Origin: JAVVEG01 sp041751425
GTDB taxonomy: Bacteria; Pseudomonadota; Gammaproteobacteria; Pseudomonadales; Pseudohongiellaceae
NCBI GenBank assembly: GCA_041751425.1
Contig: JBGSXL010000011.1
Coordinates: forward strand, 248,001 to 312,000
DNA: 64,000 nucleotides
Reading direction: 5' to 3'
Both the position numbers and the translations under genes were made by a program. Below are positions 26,819-34,966 of this stretch, in pieces; position 1 is the first letter of the stretch; each line of letters starts with the position of its first letter. Below the pieces are notes generated by a model. The model was not told the DNA's origin and did not search any database. It saw nothing but the letters and a program-made list of their open reading frames with translations.

Positions 26819-27304
26819 ATGAGTTTGATGATTGGCAAAAATGCCGTGGTGGCTATTCACTACACATTGAAGGATGACACGGGGCAGGTGATGGATTCCT
26901 CCTCGGGTGGTGAGCCGCTGACTTATCTGCATGGTGCGAATAATTTGATTGCAGGTCTGGAGAATGAGTTGAACGGGAAAACGGCAGGGCAGAGTTTCAC
27001 GGCAACTATTCCGCCAGCTGAGGCTTACGGGGAGACTAATCCCGCCTTGATCCAGAAGGTGGATAAGGAGATGTTTCAGGGCGTGGATAAGATTGAGCCG
27101 GGTATGGCATTCACTGCGCAGGGGCCGCAGGGTCAGCAGCAGATCATGGTGACGGCGGTTGAGGGTGATCAGGTGACAGTGGATGCGAATCATCCCATGG
27201 CGGGGAAGACGCTGCATTTTGATGTGGAGGTTGTTAGTGTGCGGGATGCAACGAAGCAGGAGTTGGATCATGGGCATGTGCATGCGCATGGGCATGATCA
27301 TTAG
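26819..27304 (+). CDS. slyD: FKBP-type peptidyl-prolyl isomerase SlyD
   Basis: The 161-residue protein has the SlyD plan: an FKBP fold (YTLKDDTGQVMDSS, then the catalytic region) interrupted by an insert-in-flap chaperone domain (PPAEAYGETNP through about residue 125, including NHPMAGKTLHFDVEV), and a short histidine-rich tail (residues 151-161, alternating HG, HV, HA). The tail binds nickel or other metals in E. coli, where it is longer and also has cysteines. It acts as a cytoplasmic folding helper and in metal delivery. The accessory patch with the large hairpin begins directly after its stop. Confidence 0.93.
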   Translation: MSLMIGKNAVVAIHYTLKDDTGQVMDSSSGGEPLTYLHGANNLIAGLENELNGKTAGQSFTATIPPAEAYGETNPALIQKVDKEMFQGVDKIEPGMAFTAQGPQGQQQIMVTAVEGDQVTVDANHPMAGKTLHFDVEVVSVRDATKQELDHGHVHAHGHDH

Positions 27305-27640
27305 TCTTTTTGAACCAGACACAAATTCGTTTAGCGCACTGAATTCGCCCGGTCTGGCGATGCGACACTCGCTCCAGGCATTCACTGCGGGGGTGCGTTT
27401 CTGATCCCGCTTCAGGCATTCGCTTCGGAGCGCATTGCCCTGGCGAACGGCCGCAAGCTTTCCGGTTTAACGGGCGCTGCGGAACTCGCTGCGCTCAAAC
27501 AGTCCTCGCTCGGGTCCCGTTAAACCGGAAAGCTTAAACGCGGCCTGAAGGTTCGCCAGGGCAATGCGCTCCGAAGCGAATGCCTGAAGCTCAAACCGGT
27601 GTGGCCTGAAGGTTCGCAGCGCACGCCCGTCAGACCGGGC
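27305..27640. repeat. Gene-free stretch holding a large nested inverted repeat
   Basis: No gene is seen here. The stretch contains three nested inverted-repeat layers. The outer layer is 27347-27359 against 27628-27640, matching at 12 of 13 positions. The middle layer is 27410-27448 against 27551-27589, 39 bases, perfect. The inner layer is 27455-27474 against 27516-27535, 20 bases, perfect. The right side has about nine extra bases between the middle and inner stems. The inner loop (27475-27515) is GC-rich. The unit GGCCTGAAGGTTCGC occurs twice on the right side, near 27541 and 27603. As RNA or single-stranded DNA it would fold into a stem of about 60 pairs. It lies between slyD and the end of brnA and could terminate both transcripts, or be a dispersed repeat element of the genome. 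Confidence 0.9.
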
Positions 27641-27907
27641 TTACTGTGTGCCGCGTCTGGAAGGCTTCGTTGGTGCTTTCTCATGTGTTTCGACATAGCT
27701 GTCGAGAAGTCTGCGAATCATTCGCTGGTATTGGGTGTGATGCTTTGAAGCTTCGGACTTGAAAAAATCCACGCTTTTTTTGCTAAGAGCTAAAGTGACT
27801 TTTACACCCTCTTCTCGAAAAGCCAGTTCCTCTGGAGTTGGCAGAAAATCCGAAACAATCTTGATTTTGCCAATGGGTTCATCTGTGTACTTTATTTTCT
27901 CGCTCAT
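27641..27907 (-). CDS. brnA: BrnA antitoxin
   Basis: The 88-residue protein resembles BrnA/CopG-type antitoxins: an N-terminal acidic linker (PTPEELAFREEG), then a ribbon-helix-helix DNA-binding region (VKVTLALSKKSVDFFKSEA and YQRMIRRLLDSYVE). BrnA neutralises BrnT and represses their shared promoter. The gene overlaps brnT by 29 bases and is the second gene of the pair, which is the usual BrnTA order. The stop lies directly at the edge of the outermost hairpin arm (27640/27641), so the repeat may form the transcript end. Confidence 0.85.
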   Translation of the reverse strand: MSEKIKYTDEPIGKIKIVSDFLPTPEELAFREEGVKVTLALSKKSVDFFKSEASKHHTQYQRMIRRLLDSYVETHEKAPTKPSRRGTQ

Positions 27908-28169
27908 AGATGGCTTTGCCTTTGCGCCAGTAGCCGGCGCCGTAGATGCGGACTATTTCGTCTCGGTATGTGAATCGCACTGTCAAGATGCCGCCTTCAA
28001 CCATACCAAAACAGTAGAAACGGTCTTCGTCCAGACTATGCTCTACATCCTGTGCGATAACGCGATGTGGATCTGAAAACGCATGCTGGGCTACCTGGAA
28101 GGAAACATGGTGCTTCTTCTGGTTGGCCTTATCCTTGGCATCGTCCCATTCAAAATGACTTCCTGTCAT
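27879..28169 (-). CDS. brnT: BrnT toxin (ribonuclease)
   Basis: The 96-residue protein has the BrnT pattern: FEWDDAKDKANQKKHHVSFQ at the N-terminus, FSDPHR, then HSLDEDRFYCFG and RFTYRDEIVRIYGAGYWRKG near the C-terminus. BrnT toxins have a RelE-like fold and cut RNA, slowing growth. The gene comes first in the operon and overlaps brnA by 29 bases. An AAGGAG lies about 14 bases before the ATG, a long spacing that may keep toxin translation low. Together the two genes form a complete toxin-antitoxin module inserted between slyD and the VOC-ALDH pair. Confidence 0.87.
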   Translation of the reverse strand: MTGSHFEWDDAKDKANQKKHHVSFQVAQHAFSDPHRVIAQDVEHSLDEDRFYCFGMVEGGILTVRFTYRDEIVRIYGAGYWRKGKAIYERENKVHR

Positions 28170-28206
28170 GAAAAAGCAGCTTACTCCTTGGCCATATAAA
28201 TATCCA

Positions 28207-28216
28207 TACTTAAGTA
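28207..28216 (-). promoter_or_regulatory. Palindrome in the putative brnTA promoter
   Basis: TACTTAAGTA, a perfect ten-base palindrome, lies about 40 bases before brnT in an AT-rich stretch unlike its GC-richer surroundings. BrnTA systems are autoregulated by BrnA binding at the promoter, so this is a candidate operator; no consensus was tested. Confidence 0.3.
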
Positions 28217-28241
28217 AGGCTCTTGGGTTTTAGTAGTTGTA

Positions 28242-28649
28242 CTAGTTGGAAGATTGCAGGAGTTCTACCCAGTTGTTGTCGGGGTCGGCTATCAGGGCGA
28301 TTGTTACGCCGGGGCGGACTTCTTTGGCGGCTACTATGATTTTATAGCCGGCTTGTTCGCAGGTGGTGACGCACTGGGTCAGGTTTTCTACGGTGAGGGT
28401 CCAGTAGCGGTAGCCGGTGGCGCCGCGGATGCCGCCGGGGGCGGCTTCTCCAAGTGGTGCTGGGTCGAGTTCTACTATTTTGATGGTGCTGCTACCGGCT
28501 TGCAGGCGGTGCATGGTGCCGCCGCCGGGCATGGGCATTTCGCCTTCTTTTTGCAGGCCCAGGGTGTCTACGTAGAAACGCAGCATCGGGGCTGCGTCTC
28601 TGGTGATGATGCCTAGGTCGATGCCGGATTTTGCTAGATTGATGGTCAT
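28242..28649 (-). CDS. VOC-family (glyoxalase-like) protein
   Basis: The 135-residue protein has a vicinal-oxygen-chelate fold pattern: an N-terminal strand IDLGIITRD, FYVDTLGLQKEGEMPMPGG, and a C-terminal IADPDNNWVELLQ with the glutamate that often binds metal. This length corresponds to one VOC unit (two beta-alpha-beta-beta-beta modules). Candidate functions are lyase, dioxygenase or isomerase on an unknown small molecule. The ATG at 28649 is chosen because the domain begins right after it; the longer reading runs back into the aldehyde dehydrogenase gene. It follows that gene by 13 bases, so both are probably in one operon. Confidence 0.82.
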   Translation of the reverse strand: MTINLAKSGIDLGIITRDAAPMLRFYVDTLGLQKEGEMPMPGGGTMHRLQAGSSTIKIVELDPAPLGEAAPGGIRGATGYRYWTLTVENLTQCVTTCEQAGYKIIVAAKEVRPGVTIALIADPDNNWVELLQSSN

Positions 28650-28662
28650 GGTGTCAGCCCTG

Positions 28663-30090
28663 TCAGCTGCCGTAGCCCATGATGGCTTTGGTTTCCAGGA
28701 ACTCTTCGAAGCCTTCAACACCCCACTCTCTGCCATTACCGGATTGTTTATAGCCACCGAAGGGGGCTGCGAAATCGGGGCCTGCGCCGTTGATGTGAAC
28801 CATGCCGGTTCTTAGTCTGCGGGCGACGCGGCGGGCGTGTTCGGGTTCGCCGGACACATAGCCGGACAGGCCGTAGTCGGTGTCGTTAGCCAGTTCTACA
28901 GCTTCGTCTTCGTCTGCGTAGCCGAGTATGGTCAGCACTGGTCCGAAGATTTCTTCGCGGGCAATTACCATGTTGTTGCGGACATTGGCGAATACGGTTG
29001 GTTTCACGTAATAACCGGTTTCCAGGCCGGCAGGTTTGTCCGGGCCACCGGCAATCAGTTCGGCGCCTTCGGCGATGCCTTGCTTGATCAGATGCTGAAT
29101 CTTGTCGAACTGCGCTTTGCTGGATACCGGGCCGATGCGGGTGCTTTCATTGGTGGTATCACCGGGGATAGCTTTTGCGGCGGTTGCTTTGGCTATTTCT
29201 ATGGCTTCTGCCATACGGGTCTGAGGAACCAGCATGCGGGTTGGGGCATTGCAGGATTGGCCGGTATTGCCGAAGCAGCCCATCACGCCGCCACTGACAG
29301 CTTTCGCGAAACCGGCGTCATCCAGAATGATATTGGCTGATTTGCCACCCAGCTCCTGAGTCACGCGCTTAATTGTATCCGCCGCAGCTTTGGCTACTTC
29401 GCGACCGGCGCGCGTTGAGCCCGTGAATGAAACAAGGTCGATCTCCGGATGTGAGGAAATGGCTGCGCCAACTGTCGGTCCATCGCCATTGACCAGATTG
29501 AATACACCAGCTGGCAGGCCTGATTCGGCAATAATTTCAGTGATTATGTATGCACTGATAGGGGCGAGTTCACTGGGCTTGAGCACGATGGTGCAGCCGG
29601 CGGCCAATGCGGGGGCGACTTTGCAGGCAAGCTGGTTCAATGGCCAGTTCCACGGGGTGATAAACCCGCACACGCCTGCGGGCTCCCTTACAATACGCGT
29701 GTTGCCACGCTGTTCATCGAATTCGTATTTGCTCAGAATCTCGCGCACAGTAGCGAAATGCGCCAAACCCGTGCCGACCTGGGCGGTGCGGGCGAAGCTG
29801 ATAGGTGCGCCCATCTCTTTCGATATTGCCTGAGCAAGGTCTTCACTGCGCGCTTTGATGCCGGCAAGAATGTTGTCAATGATGGCCAGGCGCTCCTCGC
29901 GACTGCTGCGCGACCAGCTGGCAAAGGCTGCGCGTGCAGCTTTGGCAGCAGAATCTACATCCGCTGCAGTTCCCATGGAGATAGTGGCAAAAGGCTTTTC
30001 CGTAGCTGGATTGATAACATCCAGGGTTTCCCGGTTGGCAGGCAATACCCATTCACCATTGATAAAGAATTTGTTATAGGCTTGGCTCAT
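28663..30090 (-). CDS. NAD(P)-dependent aldehyde dehydrogenase
   Basis: The 475-residue protein is a complete aldehyde dehydrogenase with general base Glu246 (TQELGGKSAN), nucleophile Cys280 (GNTGQSCNAPTRM), the cofactor region TPWNWPLNQ, SFTGSTRAGR, and the C-terminal EEIFGPVL and FGGYKQSGNGREWG blocks. It oxidises an aldehyde to the acid; the exact substrate is unknown. The VOC protein gene follows directly, suggesting a small catabolic unit. The start has a GGAGCAAGACA stretch upstream. A 153-base gap separates it from the divergent YiiX-like gene. Confidence 0.94.
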   Translation of the reverse strand: MSQAYNKFFINGEWVLPANRETLDVINPATEKPFATISMGTAADVDSAAKAARAAFASWSRSSREERLAIIDNILAGIKARSEDLAQAISKEMGAPISFARTAQVGTGLAHFATVREILSKYEFDEQRGNTRIVREPAGVCGFITPWNWPLNQLACKVAPALAAGCTIVLKPSELAPISAYIITEIIAESGLPAGVFNLVNGDGPTVGAAISSHPEIDLVSFTGSTRAGREVAKAAADTIKRVTQELGGKSANIILDDAGFAKAVSGGVMGCFGNTGQSCNAPTRMLVPQTRMAEAIEIAKATAAKAIPGDTTNESTRIGPVSSKAQFDKIQHLIKQGIAEGAELIAGGPDKPAGLETGYYVKPTVFANVRNNMVIAREEIFGPVLTILGYADEDEAVELANDTDYGLSGYVSGEPEHARRVARRLRTGMVHINGAGPDFAAPFGGYKQSGNGREWGVEGFEEFLETKAIMGYGS

Positions 30091-30243
30091 TGTCTTGCTC
30101 CTGATTATTGAATTGCCTGTCGCGCAGCACTTGCTGCATCATGCGAATCTGTTTCACGCGCTTGCATCTGTTCCGGGTGTTTTGAACAGGGCGACAGTAT
30201 ACCTGAATTTGACGCAGCGGTAAGAAAAGGGGGGTGTGGCTTT

Positions 30244-31014
30244 ATGCTGGCAATAACAAGAACAATTGGCCGCAAATTGGCAGAATATCTGAGTAAACCC
30301 CTGAAGGTTTACGAAAGACGGGACACTGTGTCTCTGGAGAAATTCATGCAGACACTGCAATCCGGAGATGTGCTGTTGGTAGACGGCAATAGCAAGATCA
30401 GCACGGCCATCAAGTATCTGACACAATCTACCTGGTCGCACGCATGTTTATTTGTGGGGGCGGCCGGAAGCGATCCAGAGGTGCCTTCCCTGATAGAGGC
30501 AGATCTCACAGATGGGGTGATTCTGGTTCCTTTAAGTAAGTTCAAGGATTTCAATCTGCGTATCTGCAGACCGGTGGGATTGCATGAAACGGAGCGCCGT
30601 AAGGTGGTCAGTTTTATTGAGGAGAGATTGGGGTATCGATATGATTTAAAAAATATTTTGGATCTGATGCGCTACCTGATTCAGAATCCAGCGGTGCCAG
30701 TGCGTTACCGGCGCAAGATGATTACGTTGGGCAGTGGAGAACCGACCAAAGCAATATGCTCCACTTTAATCGCGCAAGCTTTTCAGTCTATTCAATATCC
30801 GATTCTGCCGCGATTAACCGAATCGAGTGAGGCAGATATCGACTATATCTATCACCATCGCCACTTTACCCACTACGTGCCACGCGACTTTGATGTCTCA
30901 CCCTATTTTCGTATCGTAAAACCTACCATCGAACTGGGTTTCGATTTTCACCAGTTACACTGGGAAAAACCTGCTACGAAACCCGATGATCTGGCAGAAC
31001 CGTTAATGGGTTAG
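30244..31014 (+). CDS. YiiX/YaeF-type permuted papain-like protein
   Basis: The 256-residue protein resembles the YiiX/YebB group of circularly permuted NlpC/P60-like cysteine hydrolases, in which the histidine precedes the cysteine. LQSGDVLLVDG starts the domain, STWSHACLF contains the likely catalytic His66, LIEADL contains Glu85, and KAICSTLIAQAF contains Cys172. Such proteins are related to LRAT-type acyltransferases and peptidases and may act on lipids or amide bonds. No signal peptide is visible. Convergent with the LpxH-like gene, separated by 61 bases. Confidence 0.75.
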   Translation: MLAITRTIGRKLAEYLSKPLKVYERRDTVSLEKFMQTLQSGDVLLVDGNSKISTAIKYLTQSTWSHACLFVGAAGSDPEVPSLIEADLTDGVILVPLSKFKDFNLRICRPVGLHETERRKVVSFIEERLGYRYDLKNILDLMRYLIQNPAVPVRYRRKMITLGSGEPTKAICSTLIAQAFQSIQYPILPRLTESSEADIDYIYHHRHFTHYVPRDFDVSPYFRIVKPTIELGFDFHQLHWEKPATKPDDLAEPLMG

Positions 31015-31019
31015 TCCCG

Positions 31020-31055
31020 ACCCCTGTAGCCAACAGGCTGGGTGACAATTTTTTT
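31020..31055 (+). terminator. Weak intrinsic terminator candidate
   Basis: Two short stems (ACCC/GGGT and AGCC/GGCT with a four-base bulge and AACA loop) are followed five bases later by seven T residues, just after the YiiX-like gene. The imperfect stem makes this a modest candidate. Confidence 0.35.
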
Positions 31056-31075
31056 ACTGCGCTGTTTCCGTGCGA

Positions 31076-31891
31076 TCACGCAGCGCCAAGAGCAGGCGAT
31101 TCTCCGGAGCCTGTCTCGCTGCGCAAGGCTTCAGCCTGCTCCACCCACTTGATGATTTCCAGTTTGCCGTCGTGACGCTCAACCAATGCGGTACAACTCT
31201 CCACCCAGTCACCGGTATTACAATAAAGTGTATCGCCAAACATCGTCATCTCTGCATGATGTATGTGACCGCAGACAACACCATTCAGATCCTGAGAGCG
31301 CGTTGAATTCACAACCGCCTCTTCGAACTTGCCGATGTAACTCACAACATTTTTCACTTTATGCTTCAGGTGAGCAGCCAGCGACCAGTAAGGGAAACCG
31401 AACAAACCGCGAATATTGTTAACGAAGCGATTCACATACAGTAGTTTTCCGTACATCTTGCTGCCTATCTTTGCCAGCAATGGGCTCACTTTGATCACGG
31501 TGTCGAACTGATCGCCATGCAGAATGAGCAATCGACGCCGGTCTGCGGTTTCATGAACCGCAGACTCCAATACGTGAATGTTGTCGAACGATTGATTGCA
31601 ATAGGCACGCGCACTTTCATCGTGGTTGCCCGGGGTATAAACTACCATGGTTCCTGAGGTCGCTTTTTGCAGAATATTATTGACGACATCCTGATGCGTA
31701 GAAGGCCAGTAAGCTTTCTTGCGCATCTCCCAGCCGTCAAAGATATCGCCAATCAGATAGAGATAATCGGACTGCGTAGATTGCAGAAAGTTGAGCAGGA
31801 ACTCCGCTTGACAGCCACGGGTACCCAAATGGATGTCTGATATGAAGATGCTTCGATACTTCAGCGGACGCATGCTTTTGACAGGACTCAT
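31076..31891 (-). CDS. LpxH-like UDP-2,3-diacylglucosamine diphosphatase / metallophosphoesterase
   Basis: The 271-residue protein is a calcineurin-type metallophosphoesterase with all metal blocks: SDIHLG (Asp19, His21), GDIFDGW (Asp49, Asp52), GNHDE (Asn89, His90), LHGDQFD and GHIHHAE. The overall pattern, with the helical lid between residues about 125 and 190, fits the LpxH2-like family acting on UDP-diacylglucosamine in lipid A synthesis, but related proteins have other phosphoester substrates. A very good GAGGTGA ribosome site precedes the ATG at 31891. The upstream 124 bases separate it from the divergent TPR-like gene. Confidence 0.85.
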   Translation of the reverse strand: MSPVKSMRPLKYRSIFISDIHLGTRGCQAEFLLNFLQSTQSDYLYLIGDIFDGWEMRKKAYWPSTHQDVVNNILQKATSGTMVVYTPGNHDESARAYCNQSFDNIHVLESAVHETADRRRLLILHGDQFDTVIKVSPLLAKIGSKMYGKLLYVNRFVNNIRGLFGFPYWSLAAHLKHKVKNVVSYIGKFEEAVVNSTRSQDLNGVVCGHIHHAEMTMFGDTLYCNTGDWVESCTALVERHDGKLEIIKWVEQAEALRSETGSGESPALGAA

Positions 31892-32015
31892 AAGTTCACC
31901 TCATTGTTTTCGAAATTGGTGAAAAATCAACAGCAATTCAAAACTGAGGCCACGATATAGCAGAAATATGACAGGCGGATTAAGGTTATATTACGGTTTT
32001 GCGACAGGATGAAAG

Positions 32016-33251
32016 ATGATAACCACAAAGACCGGTCTAGCTGTCATGTTGAAATTTACATTACATCTTGTTTGCACTCTGACGTTGGTCGCCGCTACAT
32101 GTACGATGGCGGCTGCCGTGCAGCCTGACAGTGACCAGACCACCGAACCTGATGAAGCGCTGGTGGCTGCCTCTGCTGCTGCCGAGGAATCTGCGCGTCT
32201 GCGCTCGGCAAACCTGCAGGCTCTGCAGGAAAAAGTAGATGGGATAACAGGAGAGCGCGGTCCTTATGATGCCAGTCTGATTGAATTCTTGTTCGATTTG
32301 GGTCGTCTGTACCAGGAAGAAGGCATGCATAGCGAGGCGTTGGACTCGTTATCGCAGGCGTTGCAGGTAGTCCGTGTTACTGATGGATTATATTCAGACA
32401 GGCAGTTGGTGCTGTTAGAGCGGCTAATCATGAGCAATCTGGCCGAGCAGAACTGGCAGGTTGTCGATGATAATCACCACCTGTTGTTCCAGTTACGTAA
32501 GCGGCAGCACAACACCGGCAGCGCAGAATACGCGAATGCAGTTATCGAGCTGGGAGAATGGCGCTTGCGCGCACTCGGGGATAATCTGCTGGAGCGCTCA
32601 CGCTCAAACCAGGTCAGAAGCCTGGAGGAAATAGCAGAACTTTACACGAATGCGCTGCATAGTCAGTCCGGTCGTGGTCTCATAGCTGAGGACTCAACAG
32701 GCCAGTCAGGTGCAGACACTGGCGAAGCTGATGTTGCCGGGCGCGGACCGCTGCCAAAAGACACGCTGGCCTTATTGTATGGCAAAGCCAGAACCGAACA
32801 CATTATGGCAAGATACCTGCTACAGGTGCCGCCAGACTTCTTTCCGGGCCGAGGCAGTCGCTATCTGGTGCGGACAGTATGTTATCCAACTGCTTCGCCT
32901 GCCGTCAGACCAGTTAGTCTGAGCTTGGATGAAACACCGATGCCAACACTTGCACAGGCAGCTGAGCCAGGTGCTGGCGGTGGCACTACGCGGGTATGTA
33001 CCAGTGAGCGTATCGAGAATCCAGCCTATCGGGAGTCGCAACGCGATGAACAACGCATGCAACTAAATCGGGCCAGTATGAAACTGCGCGAAAGTATTCA
33101 GCAAATGCAGGAAATTATGCTGCGTGATGCCAGTATGATCACTGAAGACCGGCAACTGGTTCAAAGTAGAGTGGTAGCACTGGAGGAAGCCCATCAGAAT
33201 CTGGTCAGGGAAATTCGACGTAATACTTTCGGGTGGGGGCTGCGGCGATAG
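32016..33251 (+). CDS. Exported TPR-like protein of unknown function
   Basis: The 411-residue protein starts with a signal-peptide-like stretch (to about residue 34, TMAAA). A TPR-like helical hairpin around residues 87-120 (FLFDLGRLYQEEGMHSEALD) and further helices follow. The middle has a low-complexity acidic linker (about 220-245), a cysteine-containing block (VRTVCYPT, TTRVCTSERIEN) that may form a disulfide, and a C-terminal coiled-coil-like region (RDEQRMQLNRASMKLRESI). I do not recognise a family beyond the TPR-like part. An alternative start at codon 11 would shorten the signal peptide's N-region. It probably works in the periplasm as a scaffold. Confidence 0.7.
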   Translation: MITTKTGLAVMLKFTLHLVCTLTLVAATCTMAAAVQPDSDQTTEPDEALVAASAAAEESARLRSANLQALQEKVDGITGERGPYDASLIEFLFDLGRLYQEEGMHSEALDSLSQALQVVRVTDGLYSDRQLVLLERLIMSNLAEQNWQVVDDNHHLLFQLRKRQHNTGSAEYANAVIELGEWRLRALGDNLLERSRSNQVRSLEEIAELYTNALHSQSGRGLIAEDSTGQSGADTGEADVAGRGPLPKDTLALLYGKARTEHIMARYLLQVPPDFFPGRGSRYLVRTVCYPTASPAVRPVSLSLDETPMPTLAQAAEPGAGGGTTRVCTSERIENPAYRESQRDEQRMQLNRASMKLRESIQQMQEIMLRDASMITEDRQLVQSRVVALEEAHQNLVREIRRNTFGWGLRR

Positions 33252-33346
33252 AAGTGAGCAGTTGGGTAATGATTAAACAGGAACGGAGTAAACACGCACT
33301 AAGTAAGACACAAAGAGAACCACAAATAACCGTTATCGGAGGATTC

Positions 33347-33922
33347 ATGGCAAACTTTTTTACCCGTAATAACTCGATTATCAGCAGCAAACTGAGTCTG
33401 TTGCTGGCCACATTGGCATGCTTGTTCTGGGCGCATGCCGCCGCCGCGCTTGAGGTAGGCGATAAAGCACCCGACTTCAGCCTGCAGGCCTCGGATGGAC
33501 AAACCTATAGTCTGTCGCAATTCCTGGGCAAGCGCCCCGTTGTGCTGGCATTCTTCCCCAGTGCGTTCACTGGTGGATGTACTATTCAGTGTAAAGCCTT
33601 GCGAGACAGCGGTCGGGAAATCAAGAGCTTTGATGTTGCCTATTTCATGGCCAGCGTAAACCCTATTGAACAGAACACAGCATTTGCTGCGGAGTACGAT
33701 CTGGATTTCCCGATACTTTCCAATCCGGAAAAAGATGTGATTGAAGCGTTTGGGGTGCTGGGAAGTCGTGGTTTTGCCAATCGCTGGACTTATTACATCG
33801 ATAGCAACGGCATCGTGGTGAAAATCGACAAGGAAACAAACCCTGAAACCGCGGGGACGGATCTTACCCGTGCCATGCAGGAATTGGGCTTTCCGCGTGT
33901 GCAGGAGTCTGCCAGCCGCTAG
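33347..33922 (+). CDS. Exported peroxiredoxin
   Basis: The 191-residue protein has a signal peptide (to about residue 34, HAAAALEVG) and then an AhpC/TSA-type thioredoxin fold with FPSAFTGGCTIQCKALRD. The peroxidatic Cys78 is followed by Cys82 with only three residues between, unlike the four of Bcp. The FANRWTYYIDSNGIVV block resembles BCP-like proteins. It should remove peroxides in the periplasm, but its electron donor there is unknown. The ATG at 33347 follows a perfect GGAGG; the frame is open further upstream but without a ribosome site. It is the third peroxiredoxin of the window. Confidence 0.88.
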   Translation: MANFFTRNNSIISSKLSLLLATLACLFWAHAAAALEVGDKAPDFSLQASDGQTYSLSQFLGKRPVVLAFFPSAFTGGCTIQCKALRDSGREIKSFDVAYFMASVNPIEQNTAFAAEYDLDFPILSNPEKDVIEAFGVLGSRGFANRWTYYIDSNGIVVKIDKETNPETAGTDLTRAMQELGFPRVQESASR

Positions 33923-34037
33923 AACAGGAGCAATGCTACCTTTGTGTTGCCCCTGCTTACGCGACTGTGCAAGAATATCGGCCATCAGTCTTTAAACCAA
34001 CAATAGTTGATTCAAATCGACCTCAGGAGCACCTGCC

Positions 34038-34871
34038 ATGGCTATGGCTAACAAGAGTCTGACGATAATTGCAGCTATTTCTGTCATTGGTTTGTTGTTC
34101 CTGGTGTATCTGGCAGCCACATTCGACAGCCCGGATGGCACCTCTGCAGTGGTCGTTGAACCACCTGTGCCGCGCGCCCCTGAGCCTATTCAACGAGCTC
34201 CGGCAACCGAAACTCCTGCTATTACAGAGACGCCAGTAACCGCTGAGGCGGAACCACAGACGCCTATTGAGCCAATGCCCGAACTACCTTCGTTGAATGA
34301 GAGCGATGAGTTCGTGCAGGAGCAGTTGGCGACAATAGAAACCGGTGTCAATCTGCTGCGTTTTCTGGCCAGCGAAGATCTGATTCGTAAATTCGTTGTG
34401 TTTACAGACAATGCTGCGCAGGGCAATCTGCCGCAATTGGAGTATCCAGTGCAACGGATCACCGAGAATATGGCTATTGAAGCGCTGGATGATAATCTGT
34501 TCGTCTTGGAACCTTCCTCTTATAGCCGCTTCGATGCTGTGATCGATACCTTTGTGGCCGTCGATGTCGATCGTGGTATGTTCCTGTACCGCATGATGTT
34601 GCCGTTGTTCCAGGATGCCTATGCGGAAATTGGTTATCGTGACCGCAGTTTTACGCCTGTCGTGCTGGCTGCAATAGACGGCATCGTGGATGCCGAACTG
34701 CCAGAGGGGCCATTTCAACTGGTCAAACCTTCAGTGATGTATCTGTATGCCGAGCAGGATATTGAAGACATGACGCCGATACAAAAGCAGTTGATCAGGC
34801 TGGGTCCGGACAATACCCGAAAATTGCAGGCGAAGCTGGTTGAGTATCAAGCGCGTATGCAGAGCCTGTAA
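34038..34871 (+). CDS. DUF3014-family membrane-anchored protein
   Basis: The 277-residue protein has one N-terminal membrane segment (about residues 8-27), a Pro/Thr/Glu-rich linker (37-85), and a C-terminal domain typical of DUF3014: LPSLNESDEFVQEQL, EDLIRKFVVFTDNAAQG, LEPSSYSRFDAVID and KQLIRLGPDNTRKLQAKL. These proteins are anchored in the inner membrane with the domain in the periplasm; their function is unknown. It is followed by recQ on the same strand after 95 bases. Confidence 0.85.
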   Translation: MAMANKSLTIIAAISVIGLLFLVYLAATFDSPDGTSAVVVEPPVPRAPEPIQRAPATETPAITETPVTAEAEPQTPIEPMPELPSLNESDEFVQEQLATIETGVNLLRFLASEDLIRKFVVFTDNAAQGNLPQLEYPVQRITENMAIEALDDNLFVLEPSSYSRFDAVIDTFVAVDVDRGMFLYRMMLPLFQDAYAEIGYRDRSFTPVVLAAIDGIVDAELPEGPFQLVKPSVMYLYAEQDIEDMTPIQKQLIRLGPDNTRKLQAKLVEYQARMQSL

Positions 34872-34966
34872 AACCGCTGTACAACTCATCCATGTTTGTC
34901 AGTGAAACTGTTACAACTGCAAACTATACTGAGCTTATCCGCAACTATCTGGCATAATCCTGCCCC

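Noticed and set aside
27410..27589. CRISPR array
   Set aside because: Repeats are inverted, not regularly spaced direct copies, and there are no cas genes in the window.
29390..29833. Open frames on the plus strand within 28837-29833
   Set aside because: They mirror the aldehyde dehydrogenase gene, which accounts for the whole stretch.
34872..34966. LexA (SOS) box before recQ
   Set aside because: No CTGT-N8-ACAG-like site of reasonable quality could be read in the 95 bases.
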